Shown here: positions 51,937 to 59,295 of the stretch, piece by piece
Layout of the letters: every line of letters begins with the position of its first letter
How positions within the stretch are numbered: the stretch's first letter is position 1
Assembly (NCBI RefSeq): GCF_014873915.1
Contig: NZ_JADBEJ010000005.1
Span: 1,302,001 to 1,366,000, forward strand
Length of the DNA stretch: 64,000 nt
Direction of reading: 5' to 3'
DNA from: Amycolatopsis roodepoortensis
GTDB lineage: Bacteria > Actinomycetota > Actinomycetes > Mycobacteriales > Pseudonocardiaceae
Notes under the pieces: generated by a model
Told to the model about the DNA's origin: nothing
The model's database searches: none
What the model saw: only the letters and a program-made list of their open reading frames with translations
Position numbers and translations under genes: made by a program

Positions 51937-53622
51937 GTGACGTTGCAGATCGCTGTCCGCTTCGCTTACCAGCCGTTGTACAGCCTGCACACCGGTGGCG
52001 TCGTCGCGTTCGAAGCCTTGGCCCGGCCAGGCCGCGGCACCGCCCACGAACTGCTCGCCGACGCCCGGCGCAGCGGCAGGCTGGCCGAGGTCGACGTCGG
52101 CCTGGCCGCCGAGGCCGTCCGGCAGCTGCGCGAACCGCAGTCCACCCTCCCCCTGCACCTGAACCTGTCCGCGCGGACGGTGGCGGCGCCGCCGTCACAG
52201 TTCGACCCCCTGACCGACGCGCTCAGCCTGGCGGGCCGCCGGACCAGGGACGTCGTGCTGGAGATCGGGCCGCCGTTCACGCAGATCCCCGCCGACCTGC
52301 TGCTCACGGGCATGCGACGGCTGACCGAAGTCGGGTTCCGGCTCGCGCTCGACGGCCTCGGCCGCGGCGACCTCCCGCTCACGCTGCTCGCTTCGGCGCC
52401 CGTCGACCTGGTGAAACTGGACCGCAGCGTGCTGCGCGGCCTGCCGCACGACCCGGCCGCCGTCGCGGTGGTCGAGGCGGTACTGCACTTCGCGTCGCGC
52501 ACCGACAACCGTCTGGTCGCCACCGGTCTCGAAACCACGGAGCAGCTGGAGTCCGCGCGACGGCTCGGCGTGCGGATCGCGCAGGGCAACCTGCTCGCCC
52601 CGCCGGACGGCGACCACGCGCCGCTTCCCGCGCCGGACGCGCCAGGGCCGTTCATCCCCGGCACCGCCCGCGCGCGCCGCGTCGGCGACTTCCTCCGGCC
52701 CGCGACCACGCTGCCGGAAGACGCGACGTGTGACGACGTACGCGAGGTGCTGGCCGCCGCCGACGGGCCGAGCGGCATCGTCGGCATCGACGACCGGCAC
52801 CGTCCACAGTGGTCGATCGACCGGACGCGGTTCCTGGTCGCGGTCACCGGGTTGTACGGTCACGCGCTGCACGCCAAGCGGCCGGCGTCGCGGCTCGCCG
52901 ACCGGCCGCACACGATCCACGCCGACGCGAGCGCGCTCGAATTCCTCGAACTGGTCACCGACGCGGACTGGGGCCGGACCGGTGACGACGTCGTGGTGGT
53001 CGACGACCGCGGCCGGTGTGTCGGCGTGGTACTGGTGAACGAGGTCGTCCGCGGGGTCGCGGAGGCGAAGGTCGAGGAGGCGGTCTCGCTGAGCCCGCTG
53101 ACCCGCCTGCCCGGCAGTGACGCCGTCGCCAGGGACGTCGACCGCCGGATCAACGCGCGGGAGCCGTTCGTCGCGGCCTGGCTGGACGTCGACTCGTTCA
53201 AGACGGTGAACGACACCGCGGGGTTCGCCGCGGGCGACGACCTGATCCGTGCGCTCGGCCGGACCCTCACCGATCTGGAGGCCCGGCTGCGCCGGATGCG
53301 TGTCAGCCACGTCGGCGGGGACGATTTCCTGATCGCCTGCGACGTCGACGAGATCGGCACGGTCGCCGCCGCGCTGCTGGACACGGCGTGGTCGGCCGAC
53401 GGGCTGCCGGTGACGGTTTCGCTGGCGACCCTGGTGTGCGGGCACGGCGCGATCCGGTCCTACAAGGACGCGTCCCGGCTCCTGGCGCCGCTGAAGAAAC
53501 GCGCCAAGGAGGTCCCCGGGTCGAGCTGGGTGCTCGGGCGGCCGGGTTCGGACCGGGTCGAGGTCCTGCGCGGGATCACGACGCGCGGCCTCCCCTCGCA
53601 ACGCGCCGCCGCCGGCTTCTGA
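51937..53622 (+). CDS. EAL-GGDEF protein in reversed order (c-di-GMP turnover or sensing)
   Basis: 561 residues. I place the start at GTG 51937, since TTGACA at 51892-51897 looks like a -35 box rather than coding. The N-terminal EAL domain (about 5-215) keeps FEALARP (Glu26), LNLS (Asn76), LEIG (Glu109) and VKLD (Lys160), but DDFG is DGLG (139-142) and EGVET is TGLET, so a metal Asp and one catalytic Glu are altered. A middle region (about 245-375) resembles a CBS-type pair (DDVVVVDDRGRCVGVVLV). The C-terminal GGDEF domain has LTRLPG, WLDVDSFKTVND and active loop GGDDF (460-464), close to canonical. Cyclase activity is possible, phosphodiesterase doubtful. Confidence 0.85.
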   Translation: MTLQIAVRFAYQPLYSLHTGGVVAFEALARPGRGTAHELLADARRSGRLAEVDVGLAAEAVRQLREPQSTLPLHLNLSARTVAAPPSQFDPLTDALSLAGRRTRDVVLEIGPPFTQIPADLLLTGMRRLTEVGFRLALDGLGRGDLPLTLLASAPVDLVKLDRSVLRGLPHDPAAVAVVEAVLHFASRTDNRLVATGLETTEQLESARRLGVRIAQGNLLAPPDGDHAPLPAPDAPGPFIPGTARARRVGDFLRPATTLPEDATCDDVREVLAAADGPSGIVGIDDRHRPQWSIDRTRFLVAVTGLYGHALHAKRPASRLADRPHTIHADASALEFLELVTDADWGRTGDDVVVVDDRGRCVGVVLVNEVVRGVAEAKVEEAVSLSPLTRLPGSDAVARDVDRRINAREPFVAAWLDVDSFKTVNDTAGFAAGDDLIRALGRTLTDLEARLRRMRVSHVGGDDFLIACDVDEIGTVAAALLDTAWSADGLPVTVSLATLVCGHGAIRSYKDASRLLAPLKKRAKEVPGSSWVLGRPGSDRVEVLRGITTRGLPSQRAAAGF

Positions 53623-53635
53623 CCCCGCATTTCGT
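53619..53635. repeat. CTGACCCCGCATTTCGT element at a gene end
   Basis: Seventeen bases that include the TGA stop (53620-53622) of the EAL-GGDEF gene. A near-identical copy with one extra C lies inverted at 57828-57845, again including a stop codon (that of the NTF2-like gene). It fills most of the 18-bp gap to the convergent sulfotransferase gene. Confidence 0.65.
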
Positions 53636-53640
53636 GGTTT

Positions 53641-54801
53641 TCAGAGATCGTAGGCGGCGCGGTAGGCCGAGAAGCGTTCGTCGACCTCGCCGGCGGTGAG
53701 CCCGAAGTTCGCGAGGTCGTACCGATGCACGGGTTTCCTTTCCCCGGACCGGCTTTCGGCGTGCACCACGGTCATCGCGTCCCGGGCGACGTCGCTCAGC
53801 GGCAGCCCGAAATGCCGGTAGACGCCCTCGACCGTGCCGATCGGGTCGGCGACGAAATCCTCGTACCGGACATCGCAGAACTGCGCCGGATCGTGGCGTT
53901 TCCTTGCCTCCAAAGACTTTTCCGCACCGCGCGCCCAAAGATCCAGCTGGTTGCGGCCGATCACGTCGCCGCGGAAGACGTCGGACCAGCCCGCCGAAGC
54001 CTGCTCGTTCAGGCTGCACACCGACGCGACGATCGTGCTCGGCGCGCGATGGGTCTGGACGATCAGCGCGTCCGGATACACCTCCAGCAGCGCGTCGAGC
54101 GCGAAGAGATGGCTCGGGTTCTTGAGCACCCAGCGGCGTCCGGCGTCCGGCAGGCCGATGAGCTGCAGGTTGCGCCGATGCCGGCGATAGGCGTCGGTCC
54201 AGCTCTGCCCGTCCAGCCAGCGCGAGTACGAGGGCACGTGCGCGAGACATTCGTAGGACACCGATTTCAGCGACTGCCGCAGGAGCTGCCAGCATTCCTC
54301 GACCTGGTCGGCGGACATGTGGTGCAGGCCCATGAACTCGGGATGTTCGACGTGGTGCTTCTCGTAACCCGCTTGGATCCCTTGGAAGACCGGATTCTCC
54401 GCCCAGGTCTCGCGCGGCGGACGCGGTTGCGGCACCTCGGTCAGCCAGACTTCCAGCCCCTGATGCGCCGGGTCCTCGGTGAGCAGCCGGTGCAGTGCCG
54501 TGGTCCCCGTGCGCGGCAGGCCGGTGACGAAGATCGGCCGCTCGATGGGAACCTCGGCGTATTCCGGATTCTGCTTCCACGAGGCCTCGCTCAACGACCT
54601 CGCCACCAGTGCGCCGCGCAGGAACGCGCGATGGATCTTGTTGCCGTACGGGGTCAGACCCGCCTCACCGGCGTACGAATCCAGCAGCACGCGGAGACCT
54701 TCGAGATGATCGTCGCCGCCGAAGTCGTCCAACCCGGTGAGTTTCGCCGCCGACGCGTGCAGATCCTCCACGGTGCCGACGTTTTCGCGCCCTGGCAGCA
54801 T
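53641..54801 (-). CDS. PAPS-dependent sulfotransferase family protein (Rv3529c-like)
   Basis: 386 residues from ATG 54801 (GGGAG upstream). The 5'-phosphosulfate loop is PIFVTGLPRTGTTALHRLLTEDP and the 3'-phosphate site is around RAPSTIVASVCSL; a conserved ECWQLLRQS helix lies between. It is the last gene of a DUF1214-SDR-sulfotransferase operon. The same trio order recalls Rv3531c-Rv3530c-Rv3529c of the M. tuberculosis KstR (cholesterol) regulon, as I remember it. It may sulfate, or bind, a steroid or lipid; genuine sulfotransfer is unproven in that subfamily. PAPS-making genes lie 3.5 kb away under a matching promoter. Confidence 0.85.
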   Translation of the reverse strand: MLPGRENVGTVEDLHASAAKLTGLDDFGGDDHLEGLRVLLDSYAGEAGLTPYGNKIHRAFLRGALVARSLSEASWKQNPEYAEVPIERPIFVTGLPRTGTTALHRLLTEDPAHQGLEVWLTEVPQPRPPRETWAENPVFQGIQAGYEKHHVEHPEFMGLHHMSADQVEECWQLLRQSLKSVSYECLAHVPSYSRWLDGQSWTDAYRRHRRNLQLIGLPDAGRRWVLKNPSHLFALDALLEVYPDALIVQTHRAPSTIVASVCSLNEQASAGWSDVFRGDVIGRNQLDLWARGAEKSLEARKRHDPAQFCDVRYEDFVADPIGTVEGVYRHFGLPLSDVARDAMTVVHAESRSGERKPVHRYDLANFGLTAGEVDERFSAYRAAYDL

Positions 54802-54811
54802 GTTCTCCCTC

Positions 54812-55594
54812 TCAGTGGTGGTATTCGCCGGCGTTGACATCGAGGCACTGGCCGGTGACACACCGGGCGAGCGACGAGGCCAGGAACACGACGGTGTCGG
54901 CGATCTCGTCCGGTTCCGGCAGGCGGCGCAGGTCGATCGTCTCCGCCGTCTCGGCGTACACCTGCTCCGGCGGCACCCCGCGTTCCTTGGCCAGGTAAGC
55001 GAAGTACCACTTCAGCGAGTCCGCCCAGATGTAGCCGGGAGCCACGGAATTGACCCGGATCCCGCGCGGCCCGAGTTCCGAGGCGAGGCTCTGGGCGAGC
55101 GCGAGCAGGCTCGCCTTCGCCATCTTGTAGGCGCCGAACGTCCGCCGGGAATGCCGCAACACGGCCGAATTGATCATCACCACCGAACCGCCGCTTTCGG
55201 CGAGCGCGGGCGTGAACAGGCGCGTGAGCCGAAGCGCGGCGAGCACGTTGGTCTCGAAGCCCGCTCGCACGTCGGCGAGGTCGACGTCGGCGAGATCCAT
55301 GATCGGCGGGATGGCGAAAGCGTTGTTCACCAAGGCGTCCACCCGGCCGAACGCCTCCAGCGCGGCCTCGGTGAGGTTCGCGGCCGAAGTGTCGTCGGTG
55401 ATGTCGGTGGGCACGGTGACCGCGCGGCGGCCGAGCGCGTCGACCTCCTTCGCGACCTCGGCGAGCCGGGATTCGGTGCGGGCGGCGAGGACGACGTCGG
55501 CGCCCGCCGCGGCACAGCGCGTGGCGATGGAGCGGCCGAGCCCGGGACCGACACCGGAGACCACGACCACCTTGTCCCGCAAGAGATCCGTCAT
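54812..55594 (-). CDS. Short-chain dehydrogenase/reductase (Rv3530c-like)
   Basis: 260 residues. Rossmann motif VVVVSGVGPGLGRSIATRCAAAGADVVLAART, then NNAF (variant of NNAG), catalytic Ser in MINSAVL and a YKMAK active-site Tyr/Lys, ending CLDVNAGEYHH. It is a full classical SDR of the 3-oxoacyl/hydroxysteroid type using NAD(H). The ATG overlaps the stop of the DUF1214 gene (ATGA, 55591-55594), and the sulfotransferase begins 10 bp on. Context suggests oxidation or reduction of a steroid-ring or side-chain hydroxyl. Confidence 0.87.
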   Translation of the reverse strand: MTDLLRDKVVVVSGVGPGLGRSIATRCAAAGADVVLAARTESRLAEVAKEVDALGRRAVTVPTDITDDTSAANLTEAALEAFGRVDALVNNAFAIPPIMDLADVDLADVRAGFETNVLAALRLTRLFTPALAESGGSVVMINSAVLRHSRRTFGAYKMAKASLLALAQSLASELGPRGIRVNSVAPGYIWADSLKWYFAYLAKERGVPPEQVYAETAETIDLRRLPEPDEIADTVVFLASSLARCVTGQCLDVNAGEYHH

Positions 55595-56760
55595 CCCAGC
55601 ATCCTCGCCGCGACCGCCTGCTGACGGGCCGAGATCCGGTCCGCCCACTCTTGTGGGGTCACGCGCGCCTCGTCGTAGAAGGGCAACCGGTCGGCGAGTT
55701 CGCCGAACTTCACCACCTCGACCTCGGGACCGTCGGCCTTCTCCAGCGCGCGGGACAGGCGCTGCCACCGGATCTGGACGTAACCGCGGTCGTGTCCGGT
55801 GCGTTCGAGCCAGTTCGCCAGGCCGGGGTCGCGTTCGCTGATCACGAAGCGGATCTTGCCGTCCGGGTCGACCCGCGCCTGGTCGGCGGTGAGGCTCGTC
55901 TGATGGTTGATGTAGTCCAGCGAGAGATACCAGACGCTGCCGAGCTGGATGCCCTGGTACGGCGCGTCCGAACGCGGCACCGTCACGATCATGACCTCTT
56001 CGTCGCCGAGTTCGTAGTGCCCGGCCGAGGAGTACTGCGTGGTCAGGCCGCCCGGCGTCGGCCGCGGCTCGGTCATCGTGTTCACCGGCAGGTTCAGGTA
56101 GAACCATTTCGGGAAGGCGAGGAAGGTGCGGAGCCTGCTCAGCAGGATCTTGCCGGTCACGCCGTAGCGTTTGGCCAGCCCGTCGCGGGTGAGTGGCTCC
56201 GGCGCGCCACCCGCGGTGTCGGCGCACTGGATCTGGATCGTGCCGCGGCGCTCGGTGGCCCAGTCGCTGTAGACCTCACGCACCACGAGCATCGACGAAC
56301 CCGGGCCGAGCACGAAATAGTTGGGGCCGGGGTCGGGTTTCGCCGGCCCGAAGCGGAGTTCGAACGAGCCGTCCTCGGCGATCTCGATCTCGCGGTCGTC
56401 GAAGGCGGCGAGGCTGTCCGGCACCTCGACGGGCGAGTAGTCGCCGTTGAGGACCTGGAAACTGACGTCGGCCGTGCTCCCCCGCGTCCCGGTGACGACG
56501 TATTCGCGGTCCTCGCGGATGTTCGCGTTGAAGTACAGCGTGTCCGGGTTGTCGAGGCCCATCTTCGTGTACGGCCCGGTGGACTGGGTGAAGAACGGAT
56601 AATCCCGTTCGTAGGCCCACGCCATCTGCAGGGACGCGCGGATGCTGCCGGCGAGGTAGTCGTACCCCTCGACCAGATCCTGTTCGGTCCGGATGTGCGG
56701 CGCCTCGGCGATGATCTTCTCGGCTTCGACGATCGCGTCCGCGAACGGTTGAGTGAGCAC
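55591..56760 (-). CDS. DUF1214-type protein heading the KstR-like operon (Rv3531c-like)
   Basis: 389 residues. I place the start at GTG 56760, since GAGGAG is 7 nt upstream; a longer frame to 56817 would run through operator sequence. The chain contains TLYFNANIREDREYVVTG, FVLGPGSSMLVVREVYSDW and a late LGDEEVMIVTVPRSDAPYQGIQLGSVWYLSLDYINHQTSL, which match the DUF1214 beta-rich fold. No enzyme activity is established. No signal peptide. It is first in the operon with the SDR and sulfotransferase and is divergent from iclR. A KstR-like box lies between its -35 and -10 hexamers. Confidence 0.78.
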   Translation of the reverse strand: MLTQPFADAIVEAEKIIAEAPHIRTEQDLVEGYDYLAGSIRASLQMAWAYERDYPFFTQSTGPYTKMGLDNPDTLYFNANIREDREYVVTGTRGSTADVSFQVLNGDYSPVEVPDSLAAFDDREIEIAEDGSFELRFGPAKPDPGPNYFVLGPGSSMLVVREVYSDWATERRGTIQIQCADTAGGAPEPLTRDGLAKRYGVTGKILLSRLRTFLAFPKWFYLNLPVNTMTEPRPTPGGLTTQYSSAGHYELGDEEVMIVTVPRSDAPYQGIQLGSVWYLSLDYINHQTSLTADQARVDPDGKIRFVISERDPGLANWLERTGHDRGYVQIRWQRLSRALEKADGPEVEVVKFGELADRLPFYDEARVTPQEWADRISARQQAVAARMLG

Positions 56761-56777
56761 CGGCGACTCCTCATACT

Positions 56778-56793
56778 GGTACAAATACGTACC
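56778..56793. promoter_or_regulatory. GTAC inverted repeat in the DUF1214 leader
   Basis: GGTAC-AAATAC-GTACC (5-bp arms, 6-nt centre), with a third half-site TTGGTACG at 56797-56804. It lies in the 5' leader between the KstR-like box and the GTG start, and could be the site of the adjacent IclR regulator. Confidence 0.45.
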
Positions 56794-56818
56794 GGCTTGG
56801 TACGTTCTTCGCGCCATC

Positions 56819-56848
56819 AGACTAGAACGCGTTCTAAGGATGGGTCAA
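56819..56848 (-). promoter_or_regulatory. Promoter with KstR-like box, DUF1214-SDR-sulfotransferase operon
   Basis: Read on the minus strand: TTGACC (56848-56843), 18-nt spacer, TAGTCT (56824-56819). TAGAACGCGTTCTA (56823-56836) is a perfect 14-bp palindrome that fits TNNAACNNGTTNNA, the KstR consensus as I recall it, exactly. The -35 box overlaps the first base of the divergent iclR start codon. Confidence 0.75.
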
Positions 56849-57726
56849 TGCCCCGGCACTCCCCGCCCACCGAGCGAGTCGTGCGGCTGCTCGACTTCTT
56901 CGCCGCGCACCCAGGCCGCCGCTTCGGCCTGTCGGAACTCGCCCGCGAGCTGGACCTGGCCAAACCGACCTGTCTCGGCATCGTCACCGAACTGACGGCG
57001 GGCGGCTACCTGGTCCGGGATCCTCAGCCGGTCACGTACCGGCTCGGCCCTGCGATGGTCGCCGCCGGCCGCGTCGCGAGTGAAGGCTTCGGCGCGAGCG
57101 AGGTCGCGCGACGTCATCTGGAGGAGCTGAGCAGGCGATACGGCGCCACGTGCACGGCGTCGGCCGTGGTCGGCGACCGGATCCTGATGCTGCAGAGCGC
57201 CGGTCCCGGCCGGATCAAACTGGGCGAGACCTACCCGTTCGCGCCGCCGGTGGGCCTGATGTACGTGCTGTGGGATTCCGACGCGGCGTTCGACGCGTGG
57301 CTCGCCAAACCGCCGGCGGTTCCGGTGCGGCTGGACGAAGCACACCTTCGCCGCGTCGTCGCCGAATGCCGGGAGCACGGTTACCTGGTCGAGAGCCTGA
57401 CTTCCGCGGGCCGCCGGCTCTACGCGCTCATGGCGGGCGTCGGCGCGGAGGAACTCCCGCCGGAAGTGCGGGGTCTGGTGGGAGAACTCGTATCGAGCCT
57501 CGGCGAGCGCGTCTACCTCGGCGCCGATCTGGAGCCGCGCCGCAAGCACGCGGTGAGCCTGCTCGCCGCGCCGACGTTCGACGCTTCAGGACGGCAGGAA
57601 CTCGTGCTCACGCTTTCGGTCGGCGAACCGATCACCGGCGCGGAGATCGCGCGGCGGGGCGCGGCGCTGGTCGCCACCGCCGATGCCGTCACCGCCGAAT
57701 CCGGCGGCCGGCACCCCCGCGTTTAG
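56848..57726 (+). CDS. IclR-family transcriptional regulator
   Basis: 292 residues from ATG 56848 (AAGGAT upstream). The N-terminal winged HTH is RVVRLLDFFAAHPGRRFGLSELARELDLAKPTCLGIVTEL; the C-terminal GAF-like effector domain follows from about residue 80. Its length is somewhat above the usual 250-270 because of a longer C-terminus (PITGAEIARRGAALVAT). It is divergent from the DUF1214 operon and may regulate it through the GTAC half-sites. Its stop TAG lies inside the hairpin 57719-57738. Confidence 0.88.
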   Translation: MPRHSPPTERVVRLLDFFAAHPGRRFGLSELARELDLAKPTCLGIVTELTAGGYLVRDPQPVTYRLGPAMVAAGRVASEGFGASEVARRHLEELSRRYGATCTASAVVGDRILMLQSAGPGRIKLGETYPFAPPVGLMYVLWDSDAAFDAWLAKPPAVPVRLDEAHLRRVVAECREHGYLVESLTSAGRRLYALMAGVGAEELPPEVRGLVGELVSSLGERVYLGADLEPRRKHAVSLLAAPTFDASGRQELVLTLSVGEPITGAEIARRGAALVATADAVTAESGGRHPRV

Positions 57727-57738
57727 GCCTCTAAATGC
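57719..57738. repeat. Small hairpin containing the iclR stop codon
   Basis: GCGTTTAG (57719-57726) pairs with CTAAATGC (57731-57738), with one G-U. The iclR TAG is in its left arm. With the hairpin at 57815-57838 it brackets a 53-bp double palindrome. Confidence 0.65.
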
Positions 57739-57742
57739 GAGC

Positions 57743-57795
57743 GTCGCGAAGGGCACCTTCGGGACGTCCAACGTCTCAAAGGTGCCCTTCAGGAC
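57743..57795. repeat. 53-bp double palindrome, subtype C (GAAGGGCACCTTC)
   Basis: Same architecture as the A and B elements (23 + 7 + 23 bp; 57743-57765, 57773-57795), but the palindrome core is GAAGGGCACCTTC and its partner AAAGGTGCCCTTC. Some outer bases have diverged (CGGGAC, TCTCAA, CAGGAC). It lies between the convergent iclR and NTF2-like genes. Confidence 0.8.
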
Positions 57796-57814
57796 AGGCG
57801 AGCCCGCCCCGCCG

Positions 57815-57845
57815 CCGCATTTAGAGGACGAAATGCGGGGGTCAG
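57815..57845. repeat. CCGCATTT hairpin containing the NTF2-like gene stop
   Basis: CCGCATTT (57815-57822) pairs with AAATGCGG (57831-57838). The adjoining GGGTCAG carries the complement of the TGA stop (57842-57844). The stretch 57828-57845 matches the element at 53619-53635 in inverted orientation. An outer 12-bp match, 57728-57739 with 57816-57827, spans the whole 53-bp element. Confidence 0.7.
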
Positions 57846-58309
57846 GAAGCCCACCGGTTCGCGGTCAGCTTCAGGCTCGGCACGTCGTCCATCGACATCA
57901 TCGTTTCGTACAGCCGGTCGTACTGGGTCGAGGCGGTCAGCCACACGCCGTCCACCCGCCGGTAGGTGTCCTCGTAGTACGCCGCGCCCTCGATGATCAC
58001 CCGGTGCTCGGGCACGATCACCTTGTCCCGCATCAGCCAGGTGCCCGTCGCGGTGTCGCCGTCGACGTCGATCTCCGGCTGCCCGGCGAAGTGCACCGTG
58101 GTGATACCGGGGCCGACGGCGTTCCGAAAGAACTCGACGATCGCTTCGCGGCTTTCGAAGGTCAGCGGTTTGCCGTACGACGGCGTGCCGTAGCGCGCGT
58201 GCGCGTCGGCGGTCAGGGTCTCGGCCATCTCGTCCCACAGCTTGAGGTCGAGGCAGCGGAGGTAGCGGGCTTTGAGGCGACGGATCTCTTCGAGCGCGAC
58301 CAGGTCCAT
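57842..58309 (-). CDS. SnoaL/NTF2-like protein
   Basis: 155 residues from ATG 58309; an earlier Met at 58342 falls in the cysD operator region and is not preferred. The cone-shaped NTF2 fold is indicated by EEIRRLKARYLRCLDLKLWDEMAETLTADA, then FHFRNAVGPGITTVHF-like strand order and GTWLMRDKV. Close relatives include scytalone dehydratase/BaiE-like dehydratases and steroid isomerase-like proteins, and a role in steroid metabolism would fit the surrounding KstR-like boxes. Catalytic residues are not certain. It shares a divergent promoter region with cysD. Confidence 0.8.
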   Translation of the reverse strand: MDLVALEEIRRLKARYLRCLDLKLWDEMAETLTADAHARYGTPSYGKPLTFESREAIVEFFRNAVGPGITTVHFAGQPEIDVDGDTATGTWLMRDKVIVPEHRVIIEGAAYYEDTYRRVDGVWLTASTQYDRLYETMMSMDDVPSLKLTANRWAS

Positions 58310-58330
58310 GCCGACAGCGTCCCCCAGCCC

Positions 58331-58360
58331 TTGACCAAGCACAAGAACTTGTTCTACTTT
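58331..58360 (+). promoter_or_regulatory. Promoter with KstR-like box, cysD-cysNC operon
   Basis: TTGACC (58331-58336), 18-nt spacer, TACTTT (58355-58360). The palindrome AAGAACTTGTTCTA (58343-58356) matches TNNAACNNGTTNNA at all but the first position. Placement relative to the hexamers is identical to that in the DUF1214 promoter. CGGAGGT precedes the ATG at 58387. Confidence 0.75.
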
Positions 58361-58386
58361 TCTGATCTCGAACCACGGAGGTCACG

Positions 58387-59295
58387 ATGGCGTCCCCGGC
58401 ATACGAGCTCACCCATCTCGAAGCACTGGAAGCCGAAGCCGTGCACATCTTCCGCGAGGTCGCGGCGACCTTCGAACGGCCGGTCCTGCTGTTCTCCGGC
58501 GGCAAGGACTCGATGGTGATGCTCCACGTGGCGGCCAAGGCGTTCTGGCCGTCGCCGCCGCCGTTCCCGGTGATGCATGTCGACACCGGCCACAACTTCG
58601 ACGAGGTCATCGAGTTCCGTGATCGCACCGTCGGCGCGTACGGGCTCAGGCTCGTCGTCTCCAGCGTCCAGGACGACATCGACGCGGGCCGGGTCGTCGA
58701 AGACCCGAAGGCCGGCCGCAACCGTCTCCAGACCGCCGCCCTGCTCCGCGGGATCCGCGAGCATTCCTTCGACGCCGTGTTCGGCGGAGCGCGGCGCGAC
58801 GAGGAGAAGGCCCGCGCGAAGGAGCGCGTGTTCAGCTTCCGCGACGAGTTCGGCCAATGGGACCCGCGCAATCAGCGGCCGGAGCTCTGGGACCTCTACA
58901 ACGGCAGGCACCGCAAGGGCGAGCACATCCGCGTCTTCCCGCTGTCGAACTGGACCGAACTCGACATCTGGCAGTACATCGAAGCCGAGAACGTCGACCT
59001 GCCGTCGATCTACTACTCGCACCGGCGCCCGGTCGTCCAGCGGGACGGCATGCTGCTCGCGCACACCCGGTTCCTCACCTTGAACGAAGGCGAAAGTCCT
59101 TACGAGGCAACAGTTCGCTTCCGCACCGTCGGCGACGCGACCTGCACCGGCTGCGTCGAGTCGACGGCGACGTCGCCCGGCGAGGTGGTCGCCGAGGTGG
59201 CGGTCAGCAGGCTCACCGAACGCGGCGCCACCCGCGCCGACGACCGGATCTCCGAGGCGGGCATGGAAGACCGGAAGAAGGAAGGCTACTTCTGA
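58387..59295 (+). CDS. cysD: Sulfate adenylyltransferase subunit 2 (ATP sulfurylase, catalytic)
   Basis: 302 residues. PP-loop SGGKDS at 37-42 (LLFSGGKDSMVMLH), then HVDTGHNFDEVIEFRD, FGGARRDEEKARAKER and TWNLWN-type FPLSNWTELDIWQYI; CTGCVES near the C-terminus is also family-typical. With the CysN GTPase it makes adenosine-5'-phosphosulfate from ATP and sulfate. CGGAGGT is 5-10 nt from the ATG. Its TGA overlaps the ATG of cysNC by one base, so the two are coupled. The promoter holds a KstR-like box. Confidence 0.96.
   Translation: MASPAYELTHLEALEAEAVHIFREVAATFERPVLLFSGGKDSMVMLHVAAKAFWPSPPPFPVMHVDTGHNFDEVIEFRDRTVGAYGLRLVVSSVQDDIDAGRVVEDPKAGRNRLQTAALLRGIREHSFDAVFGGARRDEEKARAKERVFSFRDEFGQWDPRNQRPELWDLYNGRHRKGEHIRVFPLSNWTELDIWQYIEAENVDLPSIYYSHRRPVVQRDGMLLAHTRFLTLNEGESPYEATVRFRTVGDATCTGCVESTATSPGEVVAEVAVSRLTERGATRADDRISEAGMEDRKKEGYF

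Noticed and set aside
56761..56817. Longer N-terminus (MARRTYQ...) for the DUF1214 protein
   Set aside because: It would be encoded by the GTAC operator region; GAGGAG is correctly placed for GTG 56760.
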